From contig NC_020514.1 of NCBI RefSeq assembly GCF_000347635.1, positions 2,108,001-2,172,000 on the forward strand: a stretch of DNA of 64,000 nucleotides, given 5' to 3'. The stretch is from Paraglaciecola psychrophila 170 (GTDB lineage: Bacteria > Pseudomonadota > Gammaproteobacteria > Enterobacterales > Alteromonadaceae). Both the position numbers and the translations under genes were made by a program. The notes beneath the pieces were generated by a model. That model had not been told where the DNA came from, searched no databases, and was given only the letters and a program-made list of their open reading frames with translations. Of this stretch, positions 27,955 through 36,935 are shown piece by piece (position 1 is the stretch's first letter; each line of letters begins with the position of its first letter).

Positions 27955-28913
27955 TGGTCTAAATATTTCACCCATTTGTTGCGGATTACTCCAATTAGAG
28001 GTTGCCCAGCATCAAGAAATGCACTACTGAGTTCCTCAAGATCATCTGGGCGTTGCGCTAATTGCTCAACTACCCACCAGATATTCCATGATTGTGCCAG
28101 TGACCAATCTCTGTGTTCGATATTGCAATTAGGCAGTCGATAATGAAAGGCCGGTCGGGACTTTATTTTGGGATCATCAACCTTATTGAAAACTCGCTGT
28201 TTATCTATCTCGGCTAAAAGAGGGAGCAAGTCTAAAGCGCGGTTACGGCTTGCATTGTACTCTAAATAATCATCAAAAATTTTATCCATAGTGGGAGATG
28301 TCTGGGATGCCAATAACTTAACGTAACTCTCTGGGTATAGGTCTATATAAGGACTTATCTTGCGTGAGGTATTGACATGATGAGCCTCAACCAACCACCA
28401 CTGAAGTAAGGAAAAAGACCGCAAGTAAGCAAACAATGTCTCAGCGTCAAGGTTGGGGATCTCCGTGTTAATGTGTACGCCGTATGCCGCAATGAGGGAT
28501 TCTTCGGTTCCCACCGCCCCAGCTCTGCGCAATCTTGATACCATAGGTTCTAGAAGGTTAAGGCTAGTTATTGGAATAGGTGGGCAGACTACTTCCACAG
28601 GAACCAGAGCACTCGCGACTTTACTAAGCTGCTTGATCCATTCATCGTCTTTTTCACTGTGGTTACTTGCTTTAGCTGTTCGTTTAAGAAAGTCCCAGTC
28701 AATTTCAACATTGAAATCACCCATTGAAGCGACATGAATAAGCTGCTCAGCTGCGTTATTGACACCGAGATTTCCACCAAGGGATGACTGAACTGTGTCA
28801 ACGGTTTCATCTAAGGTCAGCCCAGAAAATTCCAATTCAAATCCGACTCTACGGGAATTCCCGTCACCTTTAATAGTGACCGATGGCTTCTTAAAAGTAA
28901 CCTTTTGATCCAT
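27927..28913 (-). CDS. amidoligase-family enzyme (Amidoligase_2)
   Basis: The 328-aa protein resembles the COOH-NH2 ligase fold family PF12224, distant relatives of glutamine synthetase and gamma-glutamylcysteine synthetase. RRVGFELEFSGL near the N-terminus is the family's 'GxExE' metal/ATP element and AAYGVHINTEIP the conserved 'GxHxN' strand; YSNIEHRDW-like and Trp-rich segments follow. The start is ATG 28913 with AAGGAG ~9 bases upstream; an earlier ATG at 28958 lacks a site. Together with the overlapping amidotransferase this matches the predicted peptide/amide-synthesising operons described for the family. Product unknown: a small amide metabolite or a cell-surface modification. Confidence 0.85.
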   Translation of the reverse strand: MDQKVTFKKPSVTIKGDGNSRRVGFELEFSGLTLDETVDTVQSSLGGNLGVNNAAEQLIHVASMGDFNVEIDWDFLKRTAKASNHSEKDDEWIKQLSKVASALVPVEVVCPPIPITSLNLLEPMVSRLRRAGAVGTEESLIAAYGVHINTEIPNLDAETLFAYLRSFSLLQWWLVEAHHVNTSRKISPYIDLYPESYVKLLASQTSPTMDKIFDDYLEYNASRNRALDLLPLLAEIDKQRVFNKVDDPKIKSRPAFHYRLPNCNIEHRDWSLAQSWNIWWVVEQLAQRPDDLEELSSAFLDAGQPLIGVIRNKWVKYLDQWLKDHELV

Positions 28914-29054
28914 TGTGAAAATCTCCTTTATGAAAATAGTAAAACGCATTGTTAACATACTTAAGATAGTTGGCTAACGGTAAGGTTTAAAGAGTAAATG
29001 CTTTTGGTCCGGTTGCCGACACCTTGCAATACGTTAGATTACCGAAGGACCTTA

Positions 29055-30030
29055 TCATTTCAACTCGCTCTCTTTATTATCTTGTAAAAAAGTATTACCC
29101 GCCTCGATACCGGCACGATAATCGTGTTGTAAATCCATATTGGTACTGCTTAACTGCTTACTTTGAATATTGTCTTTTGCAAAAATTTGAATGATCTCGA
29201 CATCTTCAGGAGGGTTATCGATAAAGGTTCGCTCTTGCTGATAAGCATGCTCATGCTGAACCAAGTAACTAACGATTTTTGGGCAATACCCAGACTCGTA
29301 AACCCATGACTTTAGGTTACGTACCCAAGCAGATTGAGTATGTAGGTCTGCGTTTACAGTGCGAATAACTACAATTTTTCGAGCACCGCGACGATACGCT
29401 TCTCGAATGGGTAGTGGCGCAGCAAGTCCACCGTCAAGGTAGAAGTCCGCTTGAGGATAATCATCACTTGCTTCTGTCTGATTAACTGTACTTAAAGATA
29501 ACCACGGCGCTAGTTTAACCCCTTGCTTATATAAAAAAGGTAATGCACTCGAGGCTTTAAGGAATTCGCGCCAGTTGTTGCTATCACCTTTTGGGCTTAA
29601 GAAATAAGCTTGTCTGTTGCGTGAATTGGTTGCGGTTATTAATAATTCTCGTTTTCCTAATGATTTCGTTGCCGCTATAAAGTCTAAGGCGTAAACACCT
29701 TTTAATGGTTTTATCAAAATACCAATCCAAATCGACAATATTGTCCCCCACTAATCCACGGCCTAGTTGGTAAAAACGTTTACGACGTGATAACTCACTA
29801 ATTAATCGCTCGGCATAGCCTTTTTGACCAGATAAAAAACTGGTGATATTTTGTGAACCAGCAGATGTGCCTATAAATAAATCGAAGGGATCAAAATCAT
29901 TCTCTAACCAGGCATCTAATACACCTGCTGTGAATATCCCTCGTTGACCACCACCTTCAGCAATAAGTGCCATTTTACCGCGGGGGGCTTTACCGGGATT
30001 AATGAGTTGCTTTGATGAAAGGAGATGCAT
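29055..30030 (-). pseudogene. YjjU-like patatin phospholipase, frameshifted
   Basis: The N-terminal part (from ATG 30030) has EGGGQRGIFTAGVLDA (oxyanion loop) and GTSAGS (catalytic Ser). The C-terminal part has YLDGGLAAPLPI (catalytic Asp) and a YjjU/DUF6363-type tail. They are in different frames: reading DLDWYFDKTIK at 29700-29730 passes into GVYALDFIAATKS only if one A of the run AAAA (29700-29703, minus strand) is skipped. Both halves are otherwise intact and the joined length (~325 aa) is normal. One-base insertion, sequencing error or +1 slip before the rare codon AGG are the options. Role: lipid acyl hydrolase. Confidence 0.85.
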
Positions 30031-30408
30031 GTTGGGCCCTTTTCAAATATTTACTTTTTGAGATAAGTCTAAATAACCAGCGAGCAGGGATCTTTAACGT
30101 ACGTTGTTAGTCGATCAGACGCGAGTCGGCAAACATCAGTATTACCTCCTAATCTCGTGTTCGACGCAGGATGAACTAAGTCCAAAGTGATCCGAGCAAT
30201 AAATGTTTAAATAGTATGATAGATCGGTAATTAATTTTATGAAATTAGAGGTTCCCGCACTCAAATAAGGGTTATCCCTAATTTCAAACACTTAAGGTTC
30301 GCTGTAGCTTAAAACCTCGGACTGATAAGCTTGGTTCAAATGACTAGAATTAAAATCACTAAAATAAATAAGTATTTAGTTCGAGTATCGCTTACGAAAA
30401 TACACGAC
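30031..30408. promoter_or_regulatory. divergent promoter region of patatin and pagL
   Basis: It contains the near-perfect palindrome TAAGGGTTATCCCTAA (30266-30281), a member of the motif family also found before the ZIP, ferritin-like and GNAT genes. It lies between two divergent lipid-acting genes and may control both. Nothing else was recognised. Confidence 0.5.
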
Positions 30409-30927
30409 ATGGGAGATGCAAAAATTACAACCATCATTCAGTTTATGTTGGTCACTTTGTTTTGCATCGTGAGTAACCATGCCACTGCTTCAGATTACAT
30501 GAATGAACAGCAGAAGGTGCCGGAAATCGTTATTGCGTTTGGGGCGGCTAATATTTTTGACAGCTCTAGATATGCGGGGGTCGGGCTTGAGTATCGCTTC
30601 GTACCAGTTTGGCGAAAACTTCGACCGATTGTTGGCTATGCCACGACTCGTGAACAAGACCAATATGTTTACATTGGTGTTCGTTACTTCTTTAAACTTA
30701 ATGATGTGTGGTTATTCAATCCCACCTTCGCCGTTGGGCTCTTCGATTCTGATGACGGTATAAATCTTGGTGGTAATGTCCAATTTCGTTCAGGATTTGA
30801 GTTTAGTCGTGAAATCAACGACAGAGCACGTCTCGGTCTTGGTTTTTCACACTTATCCAATTCTCGAATTTATCGCTCGAACCCAGGCACTGAGACAGTA
30901 GAGTTAACTCTAGCAATCACCTTTTAG
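30409..30927 (+). CDS. pagL: PagL-like lipid A 3-O-deacylase
   Basis: The 172-aa outer-membrane barrel has a signal peptide (to about ATASD). It ends with GLGFSHLSNSRIYRSNPGTE: H148, S150 and E162 reproduce the catalytic triad of PagL (H126/S128/E140 in Pseudomonas) with identical spacing, and the C-terminus is LTLAITF as in barrels. It would remove the 3-O acyl chain of lipid A. ATG 30409 gives the best signal peptide, but in-frame ATG 30340 or TTG 30331 would add 23-26 residues; ribosome sites are weak at all. A shared-motif palindrome lies 128 bases upstream. Confidence 0.88.
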   Translation: MGDAKITTIIQFMLVTLFCIVSNHATASDYMNEQQKVPEIVIAFGAANIFDSSRYAGVGLEYRFVPVWRKLRPIVGYATTREQDQYVYIGVRYFFKLNDVWLFNPTFAVGLFDSDDGINLGGNVQFRSGFEFSREINDRARLGLGFSHLSNSRIYRSNPGTETVELTLAITF

Positions 30928-31053
30928 CATCATGTCACACGTTTATTATGCCCGTTTAAATGTCTTGAGCTAAGAGCATTTAATCTGTATCGACAGTTAC
31001 CATACGATCAATAAAGTTCAGACCGCTCTTAATTTTTAAACAGCGTTAACGCT

Positions 31054-31553
31054 ATGAATACATATCCAAGAACGTTCTCACATATCGGAATATCCGTATC
31101 TAATGAAGAAAACGCAGTAAAGTTTTACAGTGACTTTCATGGGCCGGTTGACTTAATAGAACCAGCTGTTATTTTTGAAGAGAAGAATGCGCCAATCAGA
31201 CAAATGTGTATTGATATGCTTGGGCCAAGCTGGGGCTTGTTCAAAATTGCCCATGTTTTTACTAGTGATAAGATTGGAGTTGAAAAGTTTGAGTTCAAAA
31301 AACAACGAAACGCCAAAAGATTCTGAACGTAAAAGTTAAAGACGGGTACCTTTCACTTTTACGTTCAGAATCCAGACATTTAAATACTGTAGCAAAAATT
31401 GGTGAACTCAGAGGTAAATAGCGTATGCCTATCCATGAATACTAACCTAGAGAAAAGCCCAACAGGATGTGTTATTTTGCAAACCCTTTTTTCATCATAT
31501 TTGAGATTTACCCACATAGCTATGAACTGACTTATTCCCAAGGTGTGTACTAG
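31054..31553 (+). pseudogene. VOC/glyoxalase-family protein, decayed
   Basis: The first 85 codons are a normal VOC N-terminus (RTFSHIGISV, AVKFYSDFHGP, KIAHVFTSDKIGVE), then the frame collapses at 31326. Downstream DNA still encodes the rest in pieces: FHFYVQNPDI (31351-31380), TVAKIGELRGK, then RMPIHEY and EIYPHSYELTYSQG to TAG 31551-31553, with CAG-to-TAG-like and TAC-to-TAA-like stops. The break coincides with a long inverted repeat (separate entry). Full-length relatives are ~160-170 aa. Substrate unknown. Confidence 0.8.
31319..31372. repeat. 18-bp perfect inverted repeat inside dead VOC gene
   Basis: GATTCTGAACGTAAAAGT (31319-31336) is the exact reverse complement of ACTTTTACGTTCAGAATC (31355-31372), separated by 18 bases. 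The right arm is the gene's own coding sequence (part of FHFYVQNPDI). The left arm replaces native sequence, as expected from strand-switching during replication. Confidence 0.85.
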
Positions 31554-31977
31554 AAGGTAGGTTGGTTATAGTATTAATTTATTCTTAACATCAAATTTTT
31601 ACTGGCCTCACAGCTATTTTCAAGCCTTATTTTTAATACTGCTTCCAAGTCTATTAGCGTTTTAATCCAACAAGAAACAGGGCTGGACGTAGTAACCAAT
31701 GTCATCACTTTCTAACTTCAATATCGTTAATCAAATTGCGCTCTAACCTTACTAAGGGATAGCCACAATCGTTTAGGGGATACCCACAGTGGTTCCTAGC
31801 AACCCATTAAAGTAAGATTTATTGATTAGTGGGGCAGGTTAAAAGTAGGACTATCACTAGCTCGTCAACTAATGTATTAAAAATATTGCGAGCTATAAAC
31901 TTTGGTGTTACCACATAATGCAACTAGTCCTGAGTAATTAAGCGGAGCTAGATACTACTAAAATCAGGAGTAACAAT
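31554..31977 (+). promoter_or_regulatory. upstream region of ferritin-like gene with two motif copies
   Basis: CTAAGGGATAGCCACA (31752-31767) and TTAGGGGATACCCACA (31773-31788) form a tandem of the shared motif, 21 bases (two helical turns) apart, 190-226 bases before the start. No gene or other structure was seen in the rest. Confidence 0.5.
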
Positions 31978-32436
31978 ATGCAAGTTGAAACAATTAGAGA
32001 TGTACTCAATTGGACGGTTTTATTCCACAAAAATTTAAAAATTAGCTTAAAACATAGTTCTAAACAAAATAAAGATGAACGAGCAAGAATGATTCTTGGT
32101 TACTTGTCAGAGCATGAAGAGAGTTTAGAGCATATTGTTCAAGGGCTTGAAAATGACGCTGACGAAAAAGCGTTGAACACCTGGTGTTTTGATTATATCG
32201 AAAAACACTCGATTATTGAGTATGTCCATTGCGACTCACTCTTTGAAGAATTAGATATGCCGCACATTATGGAAAAAATAGTAAACCATCACGAACAAGT
32301 CATTGAGTTGTACATTCATATTTATTCTCGTGTCGATATAGACAGCGCAAAAAAATTGCTTGATGCGATTAAAGACGTTGAGGAAAACGAGATAAAGCGA
32401 ATAGTACAATCGACTAATCGGTTTTCGGATATGTAG
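31978..32436 (+). CDS. ferritin-like helical protein, function unknown
   Basis: The 152-aa all-helical soluble protein has regularly spaced acidic and His residues (EHEESLEHI, NHHEQVIELYIHI, DVEENEI), which suggests a ferritin/rubrerythrin-like four-helix bundle with a possible di-metal site. I cannot name the family. GGAG lies nine bases before ATG 31978. Two copies of the regional motif precede it, tying it to the putative low-oxygen regulon. Confidence 0.65.
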   Translation: MQVETIRDVLNWTVLFHKNLKISLKHSSKQNKDERARMILGYLSEHEESLEHIVQGLENDADEKALNTWCFDYIEKHSIIEYVHCDSLFEELDMPHIMEKIVNHHEQVIELYIHIYSRVDIDSAKKLLDAIKDVEENEIKRIVQSTNRFSDM

Positions 32437-32905
32437 TTGGGAGTGGGGGAGGTGACATTATTGCTGTATCGCTACAATATGTCTGTTCACCAAATGTCTG
32501 AGTATATTAAAGTATGTAACTAGGCTTGAAAGATTGGAACTGAATGAATGGGGTATGAAATTATATTTGTCGCAGTTCAATGATTGGTATTCTAATGGCA
32601 GCAGTTCCGACAATGGCAGACATACGAACGAAGCATTATATTCCTGTATTTTGCTGCTAAAATCCTTCAAAATCGACTTCTTCTATCCGTCGGTCATGTG
32701 CCAAGACTCGTCAGTCAAGACTCATTGCTTGACTCAGCGGTTCTAGCAGAAAGGAGACATTAAGGCCTTAAGTCCTTTCTTCGTTTTATAAGTAAAAAGT
32801 GTCTATGGTTTAATGGGAACATCAGCAAACAACTTCGGAACGACTAGAACAACCTACGAAAGAATCAGAGCTGTAAAGCTCTTAAAGGTTAATACCATTA
32901 CACTT
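32437..32905. other. intergenic, with a palindrome
   Basis: No convincing gene. At 32749-32779, GAAAGGA and TCCTTTC flank the perfect palindrome TTAAGGCCTTAA (32760-32771), followed by TTCGTTTTA: a possible terminator. AGTCAAG/CTTGACT forms a smaller hairpin at 32713-32734. The rest looks eroded. Confidence 0.4.
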
Positions 32906-33469
32906 CTAGGAAGCTGCCTTTTTAACATTCTTAATTCGCATAAATAAAGGTTTGATACATAAATGGGATAATACCGACACAACACTAAATATCACCACAC
33001 CAACAAAAGGCATAACTGGCCCTGTGAAAAACGTAGCCCCCAATACATAACCTAAAATACATTCCATTTTGTGAAGTGGCACAAATATCGCTGCAAGCAT
33101 TAACCCAAGTAAAAAAAACATGGCAATATTTGCATAGCCAAAGCTAAATATGGTCGATTGAACCAAGCTAACCAAAAGTAGTGTTATGAATGCAATCAAA
33201 ACACCGCGATAAAATTGGCGGCTATCATCAAACTGCTGAGATGATAGGTTATTCACTCGTTTTTCAATACGCACTGCTGCCCACCAAACCAGAGCTGGTA
33301 AAATAACAAGCCCCCACCAATTCTATACACCAGGAAGATCTGACCGCATAAAAAAGTGATGCGTTACAACGCCTCCATTCACGTATTCCCATGCTAAGCA
33401 ACACATTTGAAATATAACGACTCCAATCATCATACTGATTCTTAACCTATTGAATTTCTGATCGCTCAT
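32906..33469 (-). pseudogene. membrane protein with one internal stop
   Basis: From ATG 33469 the frame encodes MSDQKFNRLRISMMIGVVIF onward, with a first hydrophobic segment, and reaches DLPGV followed by TAG (33323-33325, codon 49). It resumes in the same frame as NWWGLVILPALVWWAAV, then three more membrane segments, to 32906. The 188-codon gene is otherwise uninterrupted, so a single nonsense mutation is the only defect. A shorter product could start at an internal ATG (33274). Family not recognised. Confidence 0.65.
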
Positions 33470-33550
33470 ATTAGTTATTTCTTTTTTTAATTTAATTTTG
33501 ATAACAGTAGCGTACTAAGGGCAATAACGGTGCCAAGTATAAGGTGTTGA

Positions 33551-33604
33551 ATTTATATGTTTTAATTTATATGTTTTAATTTATAAGTTTTAATTTATAT
33601 GTTT
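33551..33604. repeat. 14-bp AT-rich minisatellite, 3.9 copies
   Basis: The unit ATTTATATGTTTTA occurs at 33551, 33565, 33579 (one T-to-A change) and, partly, 33593. It is a perfect head-to-tail array, non-coding, and likely variable in copy number between strains. Confidence 0.9.
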
Positions 33605-33885
33605 GGAAGGTATGTAGTTAATTAGAGTAAATGTTTATGTTTTAAGCCAATTGGTTGTTATTTTCGAGAATTGCACATTAATCACTGCAGGCGTGATACT
33701 TGTTTATTCTTAGGTGGCTGTTGACGTTGAATGACTGGTTTGACAGTAAACTTGTTATATAAGTCGTCCTTGCTGACCGTCTCTGTAAATCGTTCATTGC
33801 CGTCAGTCAAATTTGTTTAATCGTAAGATTATTTTTCGTTCAACATAGTCTGATAGTTCGAATTCTCTTAAGACCGCTTTAGGTC
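33605..33885. other. intergenic, left flank of dead IS element
   Basis: No open frame of note. On the minus strand the last ~80 bases read PKAVLREFELSDYVERKIIL, possibly the remainder of a gene interrupted by the adjacent IS, but no family is recognised. Confidence 0.3.
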
Positions 33886-35542
33886 CAAACTGTGTGAAAA
33901 CTGCTTTTACTAAATTAATCACGCAATGCTAAGTAAAATGTGTATTTGATTGGTTAGAGCACTTAGTCAGATTTTAATGTACGACACATAATTACATCAG
34001 TTCTCGTTTAAATAATCGCTTGGAAATAATTTACACACAGCCTGGGTCGATAGTAGCCCTTTTAGCCAAAAGCAATAGTGACGATTGAGTGGCAAACATC
34101 AGTTTAATTTAATTAAGCCCCCACTGACGGCTTAAGGTACAAACCCTTGTGTCAGTGAAAGCTGATATCGATGGGCTTTAGTAGCAAAGTACACATCTAA
34201 GATTCTTAGTACTAATTACGGCTGTATGCAATTTTAGTGATGTAATGTTGTTTCAAAAATTCAAAACAAGTCTTTTCGTTCTCAGTCCAAGACTTGGCAG
34301 CATTAGAGTAGTTCGATATCAATGATGTCTAATAAACTGCGATTCATTCTTTGCCATTGATGTCAGTAAGTTCAAGGCCGTCAACAACAAATCAAAAAAT
34401 CACACACCCAGCAAAGTCCAATTCCAGATTTACTGCGTGGAGAAGAGTATTCAAAAATACTTAAGTCAAATGGATACTAAAGACGAGAATGAAAAAGAGT
34501 CGTCAAACACCGTCTCAGCCTCAAAGTTAGCAGCAGCGCTTGATTGAGCTTAAAGCGCTTGAAGTAGAAGCGAATGAGCACCCAGACAAACAGATATCAC
34601 AAACCGACCCTGATGATGCACGTTTGATGAAGACGCGGCATATGGAAAGACAGGTTTGCTACTACGTACAAACGGCAGTAGACACCAAGCACCATCTCAT
34701 TCACCCATCATGACGTTATGATGACCACTGATAGAGGCCAATTAACCTTAGTGGCACAGCAAGTACAGCAAGCAATGAAGAAGAAAGACATCATCATCAT
34801 TGCAGAGAAAGGTTACTTCAGCCGTATTGATATCAAGGCGTCACATGACCTAGGTATGACTATTAATGTGCCTTAAATTGATACGTCTGGCTCGGCGAAA
34901 AAAGGAATATTCAACAAGTCCCTGTTTAAGTTTGACAAGGATAAAGATGTGTATATTTGCCCTGCGTGCGAGACCTTACAAAACCGTTTTCGTTCAAACG
35001 AAAAAGGAGTTGAACAAGACGTCTACTTTAATAATATCGCCTGTAGCCAGTGTGAAATACTTGCTAAATGCACGACTAGCGCAAAGAACGAGGTTCGGCG
35101 AATGAGGCGATGAATACACGAATCAATCATTGAAGATATGCAAAAACGGCTTGGCAATAATCCTGATATAACTTTTCTGAGAAAGCAAACAGTGGAACAC
35201 CCGTTTGGCACCATGAAAATGTGGATGGGTACTACTCACTTTGTAACCAAGGGTCTTGATAGCGCCGGCACTGAAATGAGCCTCAGTGTGCTGGCGTATA
35301 ACCTGAAACGAATGATGTCGATAATGGGAACAACTGGTTTGATGGAGGCTATGATGGCCTAGGGTAGTTAATCCTCAAAAAATAAAGTGTAAAGCCTTAT
35401 TAACAGCCAATATTGCTACTCATAAGTCACTCAACGCTCACATTTACCATTTCAAATAGATATTCGACACATCAACTCCGATGCTAAGGATGTGACTGAA
35501 GCTGTCGCAGATTAGTATTTAAAATAGTTTTTACACAGTTTG
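33886..35542 (+). mobile_element. degenerate IS1182-family insertion sequence
   Basis: Terminal inverted repeats: CAAACTGTGTGAAAACTGC at 33886-33904, and the right end (complement of 35524-35542) CAAACTGTGTAAAAACTAT, followed inward by TTTTA on both sides. The 1657-bp length is normal for the family. The body contains a decayed transposase gene. No clear target duplication remains, so the insertion is old. Confidence 0.75.
34340..35362 (+). pseudogene. IS1182-family transposase remnants
   Basis: Broken frames give consecutive family pieces: KFKAVNNKSKNHTPSKVQFQ, RHMERQVCYYVQTAVDTKHH, MTTDRGQLTLVAQQVQQAMK, IIAEKGYFSRIDIKA, a zinc-ribbon-like CPAC/CSQC segment, and the conserved end EHPFGTMKMWMGTTHFVTKG and LSVLAYNLKRMM. 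At least four stops and several frameshifts separate them. No active enzyme is possible. Confidence 0.85.
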
Positions 35543-35740
35543 TGCCAGTTGCGGTCGTAGCTGCGGCTCAAAAAAACTGGTTTTAAGGCGCTTATTTTCC
35601 ACCATTGCAGACAGTCGAGGAATGAAAGTAATAACACACAGTCGTGTCATTACTTTTATGTCAGCAGGTGCGATATAGCTGACGTAAGCGATGTCGAACC
35701 CTTTAAATTTTAAGTAAAATTGTTTACATATTTGGGGAAG
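35531..35740 (-). pseudogene. C-terminal remnant, possibly LysR-type regulator
   Basis: The frame reads GFDIAYVSYIAPADIKVM, then LCVITFIPRLSAMVENKRLK and FFEPQLRPQLAQTV, ending inside the right terminal repeat of the IS. The 'GxxITFxPxLxA...FEPxLxRxxA' pattern resembles the end of a LysR substrate-binding domain. The stop codon is provided by the IS, so the gene was truncated by the insertion. Family call is tentative. Confidence 0.35.
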
Positions 35741-35741
35741 A

Positions 35742-35971
35742 TCAGTGAGTCCAAGAGTGATGGATAAACTCCGCACCTTCGTTGTCGCGCGAGGTAACAA
35801 TTCGAATATCTACATCTTCTGAAATTGTGTCAGTAGCGTCGATAAACCTGCCGTTCACTTGTGCCGAGACGGTGTTTTAGCCAAACCTAGGCCAATACCT
35901 GCTGCAACTTCCAGTGCGGTAACCCCTTATGAAAATTATTTTTTTGAACCATCAGGAGTCGTAATACATGT
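35742..35971 (-). pseudogene. thrS: fossil of the threonyl-tRNA synthetase N-terminus
   Basis: Reading leftward from 35971, the frame gives CITTPDGSKK, stop, FS, stop, GVTALEVAAGIGLGLAK, then after a one-base shift TVSAQVNGRFIDATDTISED and VDIRIVTSRDNEGAEFIHHS. This follows the TGS/N2 domains of ThrS (ITxPDGSxR, VAADIGxGLAKA, VNGxLVDA, EGLEIIRHSCAH) step by step. The catalytic core is absent and both stops are one C-to-T change from Gln codons. A dead partial duplicate; the working gene must be elsewhere. Confidence 0.75.
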
Positions 35972-36017
35972 ATTATTTATCATATTATAAAATGAAACTC
36001 TCAATATTCTTAACTTA

Positions 36018-36920
36018 TTATTTTTGCTTCTGGTCAATCACAACCGCATTATGCGCATGAAGGCTCTCTTGATGCTCGACTTTAAACCAGTAATCATTCA
36101 CAAAACTAGCCTGCTCAAGTGCTGACTTAATTCTTCGTGCTGCATCCTCACAGAACATCAAGTTTTCGGCGTTTAGTTTTGCAAATGCTTGTTCATCGCT
36201 TCGCTTGACGGCCGTTTGTACTGGCGTACCAATTGCTTTTTCTAGTTCGAAGATGAACCATGACAAATCAGGCCAGTCGTTGTTGCCTAATGCAAAATGA
36301 AGATAAGCATAAGAACGTTGACTGTGAGGTGTTGCGATTGAACCGGATTGAGATTGCACCCATTGCATTAGGGTAGCCTTATCAATCGCTAAACCTGGAA
36401 ACTCTTCGTCAATTGCACTTGCATACAATTGGCGAGCCAGAGATGCCGAGCAAGGGCATGTGCTGGAATAAGGTATCGTGATCGAAAATTGACAGTTTAA
36501 GCCTTGATCACTTTTTTCAGCTTTCAGTGTCACAGGGTATGACTGATAGCCACTCTCATCACTAAGTAATGCAGGTTTGTTTAAAATCAAATCAAATGTA
36601 AGTTCTATCTTTGATTGATGAGAAATACCTAGCTGAGATTCAATGAGTGAATTGAGTAAGTGCTCTACGTTGTCTTTATTGCATTCAAGTTCAGCTAATT
36701 TATTAATTGTTTTATGTAACCGCGACATGTGAATGCCTTTTGCATCCGGTGTATCTAGGCTCACAAACACATTGGCTTTTGCGGGTATGGTTTGTAATTT
36801 TTTGCTCGATAAACGTACTGAAATAGGAACGGCAATCTCTTCCATGCCTACCCATTGTAAAGGCGATGAGGTTTCTGCTTTTAATTCAGAAGTAATATCT
36901 GGTAGCGTATTCATTAACAT
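36018..36920 (-). CDS. folE2: GTP cyclohydrolase FolE2 (type IB)
   Basis: The 300-aa FolE2/COG1469 protein makes dihydroneopterin triphosphate from GTP, the first step of folate synthesis, without needing zinc. The metal/active-site Cys lies in STCPCSASLARQL, preceded by the conserved VGMEEIAVPI N-terminus and SRLHKTIN. It starts 15 bases after the dihydroorotase-like gene, in one operon read from the divergent Zur box. In many bacteria folE2 replaces zinc-dependent FolE1 under zinc limitation, which the context here supports. ATG 36914 is an alternative start. Confidence 0.93.
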   Translation of the reverse strand: MLMNTLPDITSELKAETSSPLQWVGMEEIAVPISVRLSSKKLQTIPAKANVFVSLDTPDAKGIHMSRLHKTINKLAELECNKDNVEHLLNSLIESQLGISHQSKIELTFDLILNKPALLSDESGYQSYPVTLKAEKSDQGLNCQFSITIPYSSTCPCSASLARQLYASAIDEEFPGLAIDKATLMQWVQSQSGSIATPHSQRSYAYLHFALGNNDWPDLSWFIFELEKAIGTPVQTAVKRSDEQAFAKLNAENLMFCEDAARRIKSALEQASFVNDYWFKVEHQESLHAHNAVVIDQKQK

Positions 36921-36935
36921 TGTTTTTTATCTCGT

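Noticed and set aside
32534..32746. 70-codon frames on both strands
   Set aside because: Mutually overlapping, no ribosome site, composition unlike neighbouring genes.
33551..33604. tandem array as a possible CRISPR
   Set aside because: Units are 14 bp, directly adjacent, with no spacers and no cas genes in the window.
34866..35105. short plus-strand frames inside the IS1182 element as separate genes
   Set aside because: They are shifted frames of the decayed transposase.
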